A stretch of DNA of 14,298 nucleotides, from NCBI GenBank assembly GCA_030754805.1, contig JASLZO010000012.1, positions 1-14,298 on the forward strand. The letters are read 5' to 3'. A model generated the notes under the pieces. It did no database searches. It saw only the letters and a list, made by a program, of their open reading frames with translations, and was not told the DNA's origin. Positions 5,663 to 13,556 of this stretch are shown here, in pieces. A program made the translations under genes and the position numbers. Within the stretch, counting starts at the first letter, position 1. The number at the start of each line of letters is the position of its first letter. The stretch comes from Dehalococcoidia bacterium (GTDB taxonomy: Bacteria; Chloroflexota; Dehalococcoidia; UBA6926).

Positions 5663-7942
5663 ATGACCCAAGTGGACGGGGAAAAAACCAAAGACAACTT
5701 TCGCGTTCTTGGCCAGTCAATCCCGCGCGTCGACGCGGTGGAACGGGTTCAAGGTCGGGCCGCTTTCGCCGCGGACGTCCACAAGCTGGGGGCTCTCTAT
5801 GGCAAGGTCCTACGGAGCCCTCATGCCCACGCCCGGATCTTGAAGATCGATGTTTCGCGCGCGCGCGTCTTGTCCGGGGTAAAGGCGGTCATCACGGGGA
5901 AGGACATTCCAGCCCTTGGAGAAAAGGGTGCCGTTGCGGGAGAGCTTCCCATCGATCTGGACGACCTCAGAGAGATTGTGATGGCCCAGGGGAAAGCCAC
6001 CTGGCAGGGCCATCCGGTTGCCGCCGTTGCTGCGACGAGCTCCCATATTGCCGACGAAGCGCTCGACCTCATCGAGGTGGAATACGAGGTCTTGCCGGTG
6101 GTCGACGACGTTCGTGCCGCCATGGAGCCGGACGCACCGATCATCCACGAGAAAGTCCGGACCCAGGGCTTTGGCGATGAGGAGGATCGACCGACGAACG
6201 TTTCCATGCACATGATCAGCGAGCGCGGTGATGTGGAGGTGGGTTTCACGGAAGCAGACGTCGTGATTGAGCGTGAGTTCACCACCACGATGGTCCACCA
6301 GGGGTATCTGGAGCCACATGCCTGCACGGCAGAAGTGGACGCTGGTGGTCACGTGACGGTATGGACCACGACTCAGGGTGCGTTTGGAATCAAGGCGCAG
6401 ATCTGTTTCTTGCTCGGCCTTTCCCATTCTCAGGTGACGGTTGTTCCGACCGAAATCGGGGGTGGTTTCGGAGGAAAGAACTCCGTGTACCCACAGCCTC
6501 TGGCAATCATCCTTGCGCGTATGACCGGACGACCGGTGAGCTTCGCTCAGAGCCGTTTGGAAACATTCGTCGGAACGGGACCCGCACCTGGTTCCTCGAT
6601 CCGCACGAAGATTGGCGTCACACGCGATGGCCGAATCACGGCCATCGAGAGCGATATAGCGATGGAGTCGGGGGCCTATCCAGGCTCCTCGGTCGGCATC
6701 GCCGCGATGACCGGATACTCTTACTACGCAATCCCGAACCTGCGCATCGATGCGTTCGAAGTCGTGACGAACCGGCCACATGTGGCGGCTTATCGCGCGC
6801 CCGGCGCCCCACAGGGTCTTTTGCCCGTTGAGACGATCATGGACGAAGTCGCGGCGGAGGTAGGAATCGACCCGGTCGAACTCCGGCTTCGGAACGTGAA
6901 TCCGGAGGGGGGGCCGATGTCGAACGATCAGCCTCTTCCACGGATCGGACTGCAGGCACTCCTCGAAGAAGTTAGAGGCCATCCAGCCTGGACCAGCCCG
7001 GTTCCGGAAGGCCGCGGCCGCGGCCTGGCGGTGGGATTCTGGGGAGGTGCCGCAGGGGTTTCCAGCGCCCAGTTGACCGTCAATCCTGATTCGACGTTCG
7101 AGGTCGTTACCGGCTCTGTTGACCTTACTGGCGTTAAAACGATGTTTGCTCAGGTTGTGGCCGAGGAGTTTGGTGTGGACGTTAGCGATGTCCACGTGAG
7201 CACCGGTGACACGGACTCGATTGGTTACACCGACGGTTCGTGGGGTAGCCGGACGACGTACGCGACCGGAACCGCCGTGCTCCGTGCGGTCGGTGACGCG
7301 ATGGGGCAACTGAAGGACCGGGCGGCGCAGGCCCTCCAGGTGGATCCTGACGAGATCGATTACGCGGACCGGACCTTTTTCGTCAAAGACAACTCCGAAC
7401 AGAGTATCCCTCTGGGATCGCTCGCCCGGGCGAATGCTCGGCAGATGCCTGGACCCATTGTAGGCAAGGGGACGGTCACAGGGATGGCGGCTGCGCCATC
7501 CACATCTGTCCACGTGGTCGAGGTGGCTGTCGACCACGAAACCGGCAAGGTCGGCGTAGAACGGTATACAGCTTTCCAGGACCCGGGCATGGCGTTGAAT
7601 CCGATGGCGGTGGAGGGACAGATTCAGGGCGGGGCTTCGCAGGGCCTGGGATGGGCTCTGTGGGAGGGTTACCACTATGATGGAGGCGTTCTCAGAAACG
7701 CGACGCTTCTGGACTACCGGATGCCGACGGCGTTGGACGTCCCGATGGTGGATGTCGAATTGGTAGGGACTCCGGCACCGGATGGCCCCTACGGAGCGCG
7801 AGGTGTTGGCGAAGCGTGTCTCGTCCCGGGTCTAGCCCTTTTTTCCAATGCGATCGCTGGAGCGACTGGCGTCCGGCTACGGGAGTTTCCCCTCACCTCT
7901 GAGAAAATTCTTTTCGCCCTCCAAAAGGAGAATCTGGCCTGA
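5663..7942 (+). CDS. Molybdenum hydroxylase large (Mo-MCD) subunit, xanthine dehydrogenase/form II CoxL family
   Basis: 759 residues. An N-terminal a/b-hammerhead domain (about 15-150, including GQSIPRVDAVERVQGRAAF) is followed by the two molybdopterin-binding domains. Cofactor and active-site marks: GGGFGGK at 266-272, the substrate-side loop AYRAPGAPQ at 376-384, GSRTTYATG at 528-536 and GARGVGE at 711-717 with the catalytic Glu717. True CO dehydrogenase has a Cys-containing AYxCSFR loop that holds copper; here there is Ala-Pro-Gly and no cysteine, so CO oxidation is not expected. The likely reaction is hydroxylation of an aldehyde or N-heteroaromatic compound with water as the oxygen source. 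Last gene of the operon; a large inverted repeat begins 15 bases after the stop. Confidence 0.92.
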   Translation: MTQVDGEKTKDNFRVLGQSIPRVDAVERVQGRAAFAADVHKLGALYGKVLRSPHAHARILKIDVSRARVLSGVKAVITGKDIPALGEKGAVAGELPIDLDDLREIVMAQGKATWQGHPVAAVAATSSHIADEALDLIEVEYEVLPVVDDVRAAMEPDAPIIHEKVRTQGFGDEEDRPTNVSMHMISERGDVEVGFTEADVVIEREFTTTMVHQGYLEPHACTAEVDAGGHVTVWTTTQGAFGIKAQICFLLGLSHSQVTVVPTEIGGGFGGKNSVYPQPLAIILARMTGRPVSFAQSRLETFVGTGPAPGSSIRTKIGVTRDGRITAIESDIAMESGAYPGSSVGIAAMTGYSYYAIPNLRIDAFEVVTNRPHVAAYRAPGAPQGLLPVETIMDEVAAEVGIDPVELRLRNVNPEGGPMSNDQPLPRIGLQALLEEVRGHPAWTSPVPEGRGRGLAVGFWGGAAGVSSAQLTVNPDSTFEVVTGSVDLTGVKTMFAQVVAEEFGVDVSDVHVSTGDTDSIGYTDGSWGSRTTYATGTAVLRAVGDAMGQLKDRAAQALQVDPDEIDYADRTFFVKDNSEQSIPLGSLARANARQMPGPIVGKGTVTGMAAAPSTSVHVVEVAVDHETGKVGVERYTAFQDPGMALNPMAVEGQIQGGASQGLGWALWEGYHYDGGVLRNATLLDYRMPTALDVPMVDVELVGTPAPDGPYGARGVGEACLVPGLALFSNAIAGATGVRLREFPLTSEKILFALQKENLA

Positions 7943-7957
7943 TTGACCCTCAGCTAT

Positions 7958-8015
7958 GAGCAGTAGTAAGCACGGGACACACGTCCCGTCGGCCATTCCG
8001 TGCTGCCTACTGTTC
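7958..8015. repeat. Nested inverted repeat between the Mo-hydroxylase operon and trxA
   Basis: The outer arms, 18 bases each (7958-7975 and 7998-8015), pair at 15 positions plus one G-T wobble. Inside is a perfect 7-bp hairpin: ACGGGAC (7972-7978), loop ACAC, GTCCCGT (7983-7989). The outer and inner stems share bases 7972-7975, so the full forms compete. No T-run follows, so termination would be non-canonical; it may be an mRNA-stabilising or protein-bound element. Confidence 0.6.
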
Positions 8016-8035
8016 ATACCGGCTGGCCGCATTGC

Positions 8036-8041
8036 TATACT
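8036..8041 (+). promoter_or_regulatory. Candidate -10 box for trxA-trxB
   Basis: TATACT matches five of six consensus bases, about 115 bases before the trxA start. The best -35 candidate 17 bases upstream (TTCATA, 8013-8018) is weak and overlaps the end of the inverted repeat, so repeat folding or binding could influence it. Confidence 0.35.
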
Positions 8042-8156
8042 TCAGTCGGTATCGGAGCGCACTATTCCTTGGTAGTTGCTACTACTGCGCGTAATGGTGG
8101 TTACGCTTAATCTCACCGCATTGACACCGGGCAGAAGCCCGTCAGGGAGGGGCCAC

Positions 8157-8486
8157 ATGGCAAAGCCTCAGGAAGTAACAGAAAATGATTTCGGTGCCGA
8201 GGTCCTTGAGTCCGACAAGCCGGTACTCGTTGATTTCTGGGCGCCGTGGTGCGGTCCTTGCCGTATCGTCTCGCCGATTGTTGAAGAGCTGGCAGATGAG
8301 TACAAGGAACAGATGACCTTTGCGAAGTTGAACGTAGACGACGCGCCCAACATTGCGTTGAAGTACCAGGTCATGAGCATCCCGACACTGATAGTTTTCG
8401 AGAAGGGCGAGCCGGTTGCACAGGTCGTCGGTGCGATGCCGAAGAAGGCACTCAAAGACCGATTGCTGAGCAAGGTCGTCAGCTAA
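8157..8486 (+). CDS. trxA: Thioredoxin
   Basis: 109 residues, the normal length of bacterial thioredoxin 1. The redox motif WCGPC has Cys32 and Cys35 following VLVDFWAP, and the cis-proline loop is MSIPTL with Pro76. It reduces disulfides in cytoplasmic proteins and is itself reduced by the thioredoxin reductase encoded next. The frame is open back to 8076, but the ATG at 8157 matches the family start and is preceded by GGGAGGGG (8145-8152), 4 bases before it. The reductase gene follows after 37 bases, and an intrinsic terminator ends the pair, so this is a compact two-gene redox operon. Confidence 0.96.
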   Translation: MAKPQEVTENDFGAEVLESDKPVLVDFWAPWCGPCRIVSPIVEELADEYKEQMTFAKLNVDDAPNIALKYQVMSIPTLIVFEKGEPVAQVVGAMPKKALKDRLLSKVVS

Positions 8487-8523
8487 CCGGTGACTCCGGG
8501 ACCGATAGGTAGAAGGAGAGACG

Positions 8524-9447
8524 ATGGAAACCTACGACCTGGTGATCTTAGGGGGCGGGCCTACTGGCCTGGCCGCCGGGTTGTACGGTACGAGGTCCCG
8601 TCTGAAGACGCTCGTGCTGGAACGTGGAACCATCGGCGGCCAACTCGCTGTCACCGAGGATATCGAGAACTATCCGGGGATTGAGGCGATCACGGGTCCC
8701 GAGCTCGGGCAGAAAATGCTTGACCACGCGGAGAAGTTTGGCCTCGAGATGGAATATGTAGACGTCGAATCGGTCGACCTTGAGAGTGAAATCAAGGTCG
8801 TGAGGACGGACGGAAAGGAATTCCACGCGAAGGCCCTGGTGATTGCCACCGGCTCAACGCACAACAAGCTGGAGATCCCGGGCGAAGATGAATTTTCTGG
8901 TCGCGGCGTCTCATACTGCGCTGTCTGTGATGGTGCTTTCTTCCGCGACCGCGACCTGATCGTCGTCGGTGGCGGCGACGCTGCCGTTGAGGAAGGTACG
9001 TACCTCACCCGGTTCGCGTCGAAGGTGACAATCGTCCACCGGAGAGATGAACTCCGTGCGACGAAAGTGTTGCAAGAGCGTGCGTTCGCCAACCCGAAGA
9101 TGGATTTCCTTTGGGACTCCACCGTTGAGGAAGTCAAAGGAAACGGTCTGGTGGCGAGCGTGGCAGTCAAGAATCTCAAAGAAGACCGCGTGTACGACCG
9201 TCCGGTCGATGGAGTGTTCATCTATGTCGGGCTTTCACCCAACAGCCAATTTTTGGAAGGTGTACTGCCGGCTGACGAGATGGGACACCTGCACGTAAAT
9301 CTGAAGATGGAGACGAAGTTCCCCGGCGTGTTCGCGGCAGGCGACATCCGCGAGCAGTCTTCGCGACAGGTGGCCTCGTCCGTGGGTGACGGTGCGACCG
9401 CCGCCATTTTTGCGGAGAAGTACATCGCGGAGCACTTTACGGAGTAG
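8524..9447 (+). CDS. trxB: Thioredoxin reductase (NADPH)
   Basis: 307 residues, typical of the low-molecular-weight bacterial enzyme. The N-terminal FAD dinucleotide fold is ILGGGPTGLAAGLY at 8-21, and the second FAD segment is FAAGDIREQSSRQ near 270-283. The NADPH domain has VVGGGDAAVEEGTYL at 147-161 and the phosphate-binding HRRDELRA at 172-179. The redox-active pair is Cys132 and Cys135 in YCAVCDG. It transfers electrons from NADPH through FAD to thioredoxin. GAAGGAGAG lies directly before the ATG. It is the second gene of trxA-trxB, followed 23 bases later by a strong intrinsic terminator. Confidence 0.96.
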   Translation: METYDLVILGGGPTGLAAGLYGTRSRLKTLVLERGTIGGQLAVTEDIENYPGIEAITGPELGQKMLDHAEKFGLEMEYVDVESVDLESEIKVVRTDGKEFHAKALVIATGSTHNKLEIPGEDEFSGRGVSYCAVCDGAFFRDRDLIVVGGGDAAVEEGTYLTRFASKVTIVHRRDELRATKVLQERAFANPKMDFLWDSTVEEVKGNGLVASVAVKNLKEDRVYDRPVDGVFIYVGLSPNSQFLEGVLPADEMGHLHVNLKMETKFPGVFAAGDIREQSSRQVASSVGDGATAAIFAEKYIAEHFTE

Positions 9448-9470
9448 CTTGGCAAGATCGATGATGAAAC

Positions 9471-9495
9471 ACGCCGGCCCACGAGCCGGCGTTTT
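9471..9495 (+). terminator. Rho-independent terminator of trxA-trxB
   Basis: ACGCCGGC (9471-9478) and GCCGGCGT (9485-9492) form a perfect 8-bp GC-rich stem with a 6-base loop, followed by a short T-run (9492-9495). It lies 23 bases after the trxB stop. Confidence 0.85.
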
Positions 9496-9530
9496 CAGTT
9501 TAGGGGAGCTGGTCGAATCCGGCTAAAGGA

Positions 9531-9553
9531 TTGACGTCAAGCCAACCGGTTGG
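9531..9553. promoter_or_regulatory. Two adjacent perfect palindromes upstream of the hydrolase gene, probable operator
   Basis: TTGACGTCAA (9531-9540) and CCAACCGGTTGG (9542-9553) are both fully self-complementary and are separated by one base. The first also contains a -35-like TTGACG. They lie 83 bases before the ATG of the hydrolase, after the trxB terminator, where an operator for the hydrolase and second large-subunit genes would be expected. Confidence 0.45.
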
Positions 9554-9635
9554 TGTGAGCCCATCTGCTTTGGATTGCCCACGGCAGCAAGCCCGGTTAT
9601 CCTCGCCCCGTCCACGAGGACAAGGGGGAGTGGAG

Positions 9636-10493
9636 ATGCCGACGATCACTATCAACGGCGCGAATATCCGCTATGAGGAACTGGATGGTGATGGCCCGCC
9701 GATCGTGCTGACTCCGGGTGCTCGGATCGGGATGGATGGTGTGCGACCGATCGCCGAACGGTTGGCCGGGAATCATCGCGTTATCATCTTCGACCGACGA
9801 AACTGTGGAGCGTCGGACGTGGTGATCGGCGGGGGCGGGTCCGAGCAGGACGTGTGGGTAGACGACCTCCATGAGCTGTTGCACCGGATCGACGCCGCCC
9901 CAGCCTGGGTCGGCGGTGGGTCCAACGGGTGTCGCGTTTCGTTGATGCACGCGATCGCGTACCCAGAGGACGTGAGCGGACTGCTTCTCTGGTGGGTTAC
10001 CGGTGGAGAGGGGGCGGCCCGACGGCTTGGGCACCAGTACTACGGCCAGTTCATCCTGGCCGCGGACGAAGGAGGCATGGACGCCGTGGTCGCCACCCCA
10101 TACTTCGCCGAACGAATCCAGGAGAACCCCGGGAACAGAGACCGATTGTTGGCGATGGCCCCTTCGGATTTCATCAGTGTGATGAGCCGGTGGCGTTCTT
10201 ACTTTCGCGTGGATTCCCGCGTGCTCGGGGTTTCTGAGGAAGACATCCGCAATATCCAGGCGCCTGTCGTCATCGTCAGCGGTGACGACGAGACGCACCT
10301 GAAGATCGCGGCCGATGCGCTTCACGAACTGTTGCCGGACTCGACGCTTCACTCTCCGGCCGTTTCTGGTGACGAGTCGACGCGGATGATGCAGGGCTTG
10401 GCGCCGGAGATGCGGGATATCCTCGCGAACCGTCTTGTGGCGATCTTTGCACCGTTCATCGAACGACAGAGAGGCTCCGCGACCGCCCGATAA
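9636..10493 (+). CDS. Alpha/beta-fold hydrolase
   Basis: 285 residues. The N-terminus TITINGANIRYEELDGDGPP and VLTPG (oxyanion-hole region) are typical. DRRNCGAS at 53-60 stands for the family's D-x-RG-x-G-x-S turn. The nucleophile elbow is GGSNG at 94-98 with Ser96, and the acid is probably Asp217 or Asp218 in VSGDDETH. The usual C-terminal GH motif that supplies the catalytic His is not visible; the corresponding region reads TLHSPAVSGDES (237-248), so His239 or His221 might substitute, or the enzyme may work differently. The frame is open back to 9531, but ATG 9636 starts the domain and has GGGGGAG 5 bases before it. The gene lies 44 bases upstream of the second Mo-hydroxylase large subunit and probably acts on the same substrate or its product. 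Confidence 0.85.
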   Translation: MPTITINGANIRYEELDGDGPPIVLTPGARIGMDGVRPIAERLAGNHRVIIFDRRNCGASDVVIGGGGSEQDVWVDDLHELLHRIDAAPAWVGGGSNGCRVSLMHAIAYPEDVSGLLLWWVTGGEGAARRLGHQYYGQFILAADEGGMDAVVATPYFAERIQENPGNRDRLLAMAPSDFISVMSRWRSYFRVDSRVLGVSEEDIRNIQAPVVIVSGDDETHLKIAADALHELLPDSTLHSPAVSGDESTRMMQGLAPEMRDILANRLVAIFAPFIERQRGSATAR

Positions 10494-10522
10494 ACCGACC
10501 GGCCGGGACATAAGCAAACAAC

Positions 10523-10528
10523 AGGAGG
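10523..10528 (+). promoter_or_regulatory. Ribosome binding site supporting a TTG start
   Basis: AGGAGG lies 9 bases before TTG 10538. No ATG or GTG in frame is near, so it determines this unusual start. Confidence 0.7.
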
Positions 10529-10537
10529 CCTTTTCCC

Positions 10538-12775
10538 TTGACTACCACGACTTACAACGTTGTCGGCCAGCCGACCGGGCGATCCGAGGGGCCGGACAAG
10601 GTGACGGGCCGCGGGAAGTATGGGCTCGATATATCGCTGCCCGGCCAACTCTGGTGCAAGCTGCTGCGAAGCCCATTCGCCCGCGCTCGTCTCGTCCGCA
10701 TCGATACCTCCGCGGCACTAGCGTTGGACGGCGTTCACGCGGTGCTTACTGGAGAGGACGTCAGAGGGATTCGAACCGCCCGAGGTGGTCACAAGGATGA
10801 ACCGGCACTCTGCTGGGACGAGGTGCAGTTCGTTGGGGACAAGATTGCCGCGGTTGTCGCAGAGGATGAGGATATCGCGCAGCGCGCGGTCGATCTGATC
10901 GACGTCGAGTACGAGGAACTGAAGCCCATCCTGAACGCCGAGGAAGCGGCCCAGCCAGGCGCGGAGATCCTCCATCCTGGCATGAACGATTATCCGGGGG
11001 TTCGGCCGCAGGAAACTCCGAGTAACGTCTTGGTGAAGCTACATCGGGAGCGCGGCGACATCGCGCAGGGTTTCGCGGAAGCGGATGTCATTGTGGAAGA
11101 GTCTTACCGGACTCCCTGGCAGCACCAAGCGTACCTGGAACCGCATGCGTCGCTCGTCCAGATCGATGAGGAAGGCCGGCTTCAAGTCTGGGCCTCCTGC
11201 CAGCTGCCCACCCCGAACCGGATTGAACTGATTCGGGTCACGGACCTCGAACCCGAGAAGGTCGTGTTCAACGCGACGTACATCGGAGGCTCGTTTGGGG
11301 GTAAGACGGACACGACCGCCGTCTATCTCTCATACCTGTTCGCCCAGAAGACCGGACGACCCATCAAGTTCACGATGGACTATTCGGAAGAACTTCAGGC
11401 GATGAACCCTCGGCACCCGTCCTCGATCCGGGTCAAGGCTGGCGTGAGACGCGACGGGACGATCACGGCATGGCAGGCTCAGGGATACCTCGCGGTGGGC
11501 GCCTACGCCGCGTACGCTCCGATTCCGAACGGGTTACGTGGCGTGCTCGAGGTTGGCGGTCCGTACCGCGTTCCAAACGTCAGCCTCGATGTGTCCCACT
11601 GTTACACCAATACGGTCCCATGCGGCTTCGCCCGCGCACCCGGGATGCCCCAGGGTTTGTGGGCCGGGGAGTCACACATGGATGTCGTCGCGCGCGCGAT
11701 AGGCATGGACCCGTTCGAGTTCCGCTTGAAGAATGTCATCGGCCCCGGTGAGGAGTTGATCAACGGCAACACCTTCGACGCGATGAGAGTGGAGGAGACG
11801 TTGACCGAAGCAAGCCGCGTCGCCGCATACGAAGGTTACAAGCCTGAGAATGTGGGCCGCGGAATCGGAATCGGTCACCACAGTCAAGGAGGCGGCGAGG
11901 CCCACGCCGTCGTCACCGTTCACTCGGATGGCGATATCCAGGCGGAGTTCTCCACGTACGACACGGGTGGAGGGACGTTCACGTTGATGGCGCAGGTGGT
12001 GGCTGAGCAACTCGGGGTCGAGGCAGGACGGGTCACCCCAGGGCCGTTCGCGACCTCGGAGGCCGGTCCCATGAACGGCGTCGGTGGAAGCCGTGGGGCG
12101 AGGGTAACGACGATCGTTGGTCATGAGGCGGCGATAGCTGCACGCGAGCAGCTTCGGCGGCTCGCGGCCGAGTTCCTTGGGTGGTCGGAGGAACGGGTCA
12201 GATTCCGCAATGGATTTGCCGAGAACGAGGCGAATGGCGAGCGCATCCGAATCGAAGAGATCGCTGAACGGTCGGGCGGGCCGGTCGTTGGGCGGGGTGA
12301 CGTCACTGAGTCCGCAAGCCCGTTCACGTCGTTCGGGACCCAGATCGCGGAGGTTTCGGTCGATTCGGACACCGGCGAGGTCGAACTACGAAAATTCACC
12401 GCGGTCCACGAGACTGGAAGGATCCTGAACCCCACCGCGTTCCACGGGCAGGTGGAGGGAGGGATCGTGTACGGCATCGGTGAGACGCTGATGACCGAAA
12501 CGATCTACGACGAGAGTGGACGAGTGACCAATCCGTCGTTCGCAGACATGAAATTGCCGAATGTTCGGGACATTCCGGAACTCACCACGGTGATCCTCGA
12601 GTCCGAAATCGGCGACGGGCCCTACAACGTTCGGGGCATCGGCGAGCACACCAACATCATGACCGCTCCGGCCATCGCCAACGCCGTCGAGGATGCGGTG
12701 GGAGTTCGTATCACGGACCTCCCGATTACGTCGGAAAAGGTCCTCGCGGCGATTCGAGCTCAGGACCGCCGCTAG
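10538..12775 (+). CDS. Second molybdenum hydroxylase large (Mo-MCD) subunit, without its own small and medium subunits
   Basis: 745 residues from a TTG start. N-terminal a/b-hammerhead domain (about 8-135, VVGQPTGRSEGPDKVTGRGKY), then two molybdopterin domains. Key motifs: GGSFGGK at 250-256, loop FARAPGMPQ at 364-372, GGSRGARVT at 516-524 and YNVRGIGE at 696-703 with the catalytic Glu703. As in the first large subunit, the loop has no cysteine for copper, so it is not a CO dehydrogenase. Subunits binding FAD and [2Fe-2S] are not encoded beside it; it may share those made at 4259-5653, or pair with subunits elsewhere. It follows the alpha/beta hydrolase by 44 bases. Its TAG overlaps the TAG of the opposing methyltransferase gene in a CTAG palindrome. 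Confidence 0.9.
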   Translation: MTTTTYNVVGQPTGRSEGPDKVTGRGKYGLDISLPGQLWCKLLRSPFARARLVRIDTSAALALDGVHAVLTGEDVRGIRTARGGHKDEPALCWDEVQFVGDKIAAVVAEDEDIAQRAVDLIDVEYEELKPILNAEEAAQPGAEILHPGMNDYPGVRPQETPSNVLVKLHRERGDIAQGFAEADVIVEESYRTPWQHQAYLEPHASLVQIDEEGRLQVWASCQLPTPNRIELIRVTDLEPEKVVFNATYIGGSFGGKTDTTAVYLSYLFAQKTGRPIKFTMDYSEELQAMNPRHPSSIRVKAGVRRDGTITAWQAQGYLAVGAYAAYAPIPNGLRGVLEVGGPYRVPNVSLDVSHCYTNTVPCGFARAPGMPQGLWAGESHMDVVARAIGMDPFEFRLKNVIGPGEELINGNTFDAMRVEETLTEASRVAAYEGYKPENVGRGIGIGHHSQGGGEAHAVVTVHSDGDIQAEFSTYDTGGGTFTLMAQVVAEQLGVEAGRVTPGPFATSEAGPMNGVGGSRGARVTTIVGHEAAIAAREQLRRLAAEFLGWSEERVRFRNGFAENEANGERIRIEEIAERSGGPVVGRGDVTESASPFTSFGTQIAEVSVDSDTGEVELRKFTAVHETGRILNPTAFHGQVEGGIVYGIGETLMTETIYDESGRVTNPSFADMKLPNVRDIPELTTVILESEIGDGPYNVRGIGEHTNIMTAPAIANAVEDAVGVRITDLPITSEKVLAAIRAQDRR

Positions 12776-13533
12776 GCTCCGGACAGGCGGGCCGCGTACA
12801 AGACGACCGCAACCGCGGTTGCGACATTGAGGCTGGAAACACCGTGTTCCATGGGGATCGCGATCCGGAGGTGCGATCTCCGCAGCACCTCTTCGCTGAG
12901 GCCGGCCCTCTCGGATCCGAAAGCGATGACGGCCCGATCAGGCACCACCAGCGTTTGCGATGGATCGCCGTCTGGATCAATGGCCACGAGCGGTCGGTCG
13001 CCGACCTGGAGCTCGTCCGTCTGCATTACAGGGAGCGCGAACTGCAGGCCGGTTGCTGCCCGAAGGGCTGAAGGGTGCCATGGGTCCTGGAAACCGGTGG
13101 TGAGAACCCCCGCTGCGCCGGCCGCGGCCGCTACCCTGATCGCCGCCCCGATATTCCAGTGACTGGAAGGCCGATCTAGAAACACAACGGGGCTCTCTTT
13201 GGGACTATTCAACAGGCCTGCTAGGGAACCGATCGGGCGCCGTGCGATCGCGATTATCTCCGTGTCGGTCGGATCGCGGGTCAGTTGGCGGAAGTCTTCC
13301 GTGGTCACCTCTTCGAGCCGATCTTCCAGCCTGCTCGCTATGTCAGGCGCCAGAGCTGACGCCATGTTCCGGGCAGCCGTGGCATCGAGGCACACGATGC
13401 CCACGAAGTCCGCCTCGAAGCGGATGGCATGTTTGATTGCGTGGAAGCCCTCCAACACCACGAGAGAGGGGTCGCGCCGCGCTTCATCGAAACGACGCTG
13501 AACGCCTGGCCCATTCACCTTACTGCCAACCAT
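12772..13533 (-). CDS. TrmH/SpoU-family RNA 2'-O-methyltransferase
   Basis: 253 residues. The C-terminal SPOUT knot domain carries all three family motifs: motif 1 SSHWNIGAAIRVA at 123-135 (Asn127, Arg133), motif 2 IAFGSERAGLS at 203-213 (Glu208) and motif 3 IAIPMEHGVSSLNVATA at 224-240 (Ser233, Asn235). These bind S-adenosylmethionine and catalyse ribose methylation of rRNA or tRNA. An N-terminal substrate-binding region (about 20-100, VVLEGFHAIKHA) is consistent with the rRNA-type TrmH/RlmB group; the exact nucleotide target cannot be read from sequence. Start at ATG 13533, 23 bases after the argS stop on the same strand, so cotranscription with argS is likely. The ribosome binding site is weak. 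Confidence 0.88.
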   Translation of the reverse strand: MVGSKVNGPGVQRRFDEARRDPSLVVLEGFHAIKHAIRFEADFVGIVCLDATAARNMASALAPDIASRLEDRLEEVTTEDFRQLTRDPTDTEIIAIARRPIGSLAGLLNSPKESPVVFLDRPSSHWNIGAAIRVAAAAGAAGVLTTGFQDPWHPSALRAATGLQFALPVMQTDELQVGDRPLVAIDPDGDPSQTLVVPDRAVIAFGSERAGLSEEVLRRSHLRIAIPMEHGVSSLNVATAVAVVLYAARLSGA

Positions 13534-13556
13534 GCCTGCGCCAACGAATTACCCGG

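Noticed and set aside
5810..7675. 621-codon minus-strand open frame opposite the first large subunit
   Set aside because: A high-GC antisense shadow: His/Arg-rich, no recognisable motif, no ribosome binding site, and lying wholly over a conserved coding gene.
8121..8126. Perfect TTGACA as a -35 box for trxA
   Set aside because: It is only 31 bases before the start codon; 17 bases further lies the ribosome binding site region with no -10-like sequence.
8076..8156. N-terminal extension of thioredoxin by 27 residues
   Set aside because: The added residues are not part of the thioredoxin fold and the strong Shine-Dalgarno sequence lies just before ATG 8157.
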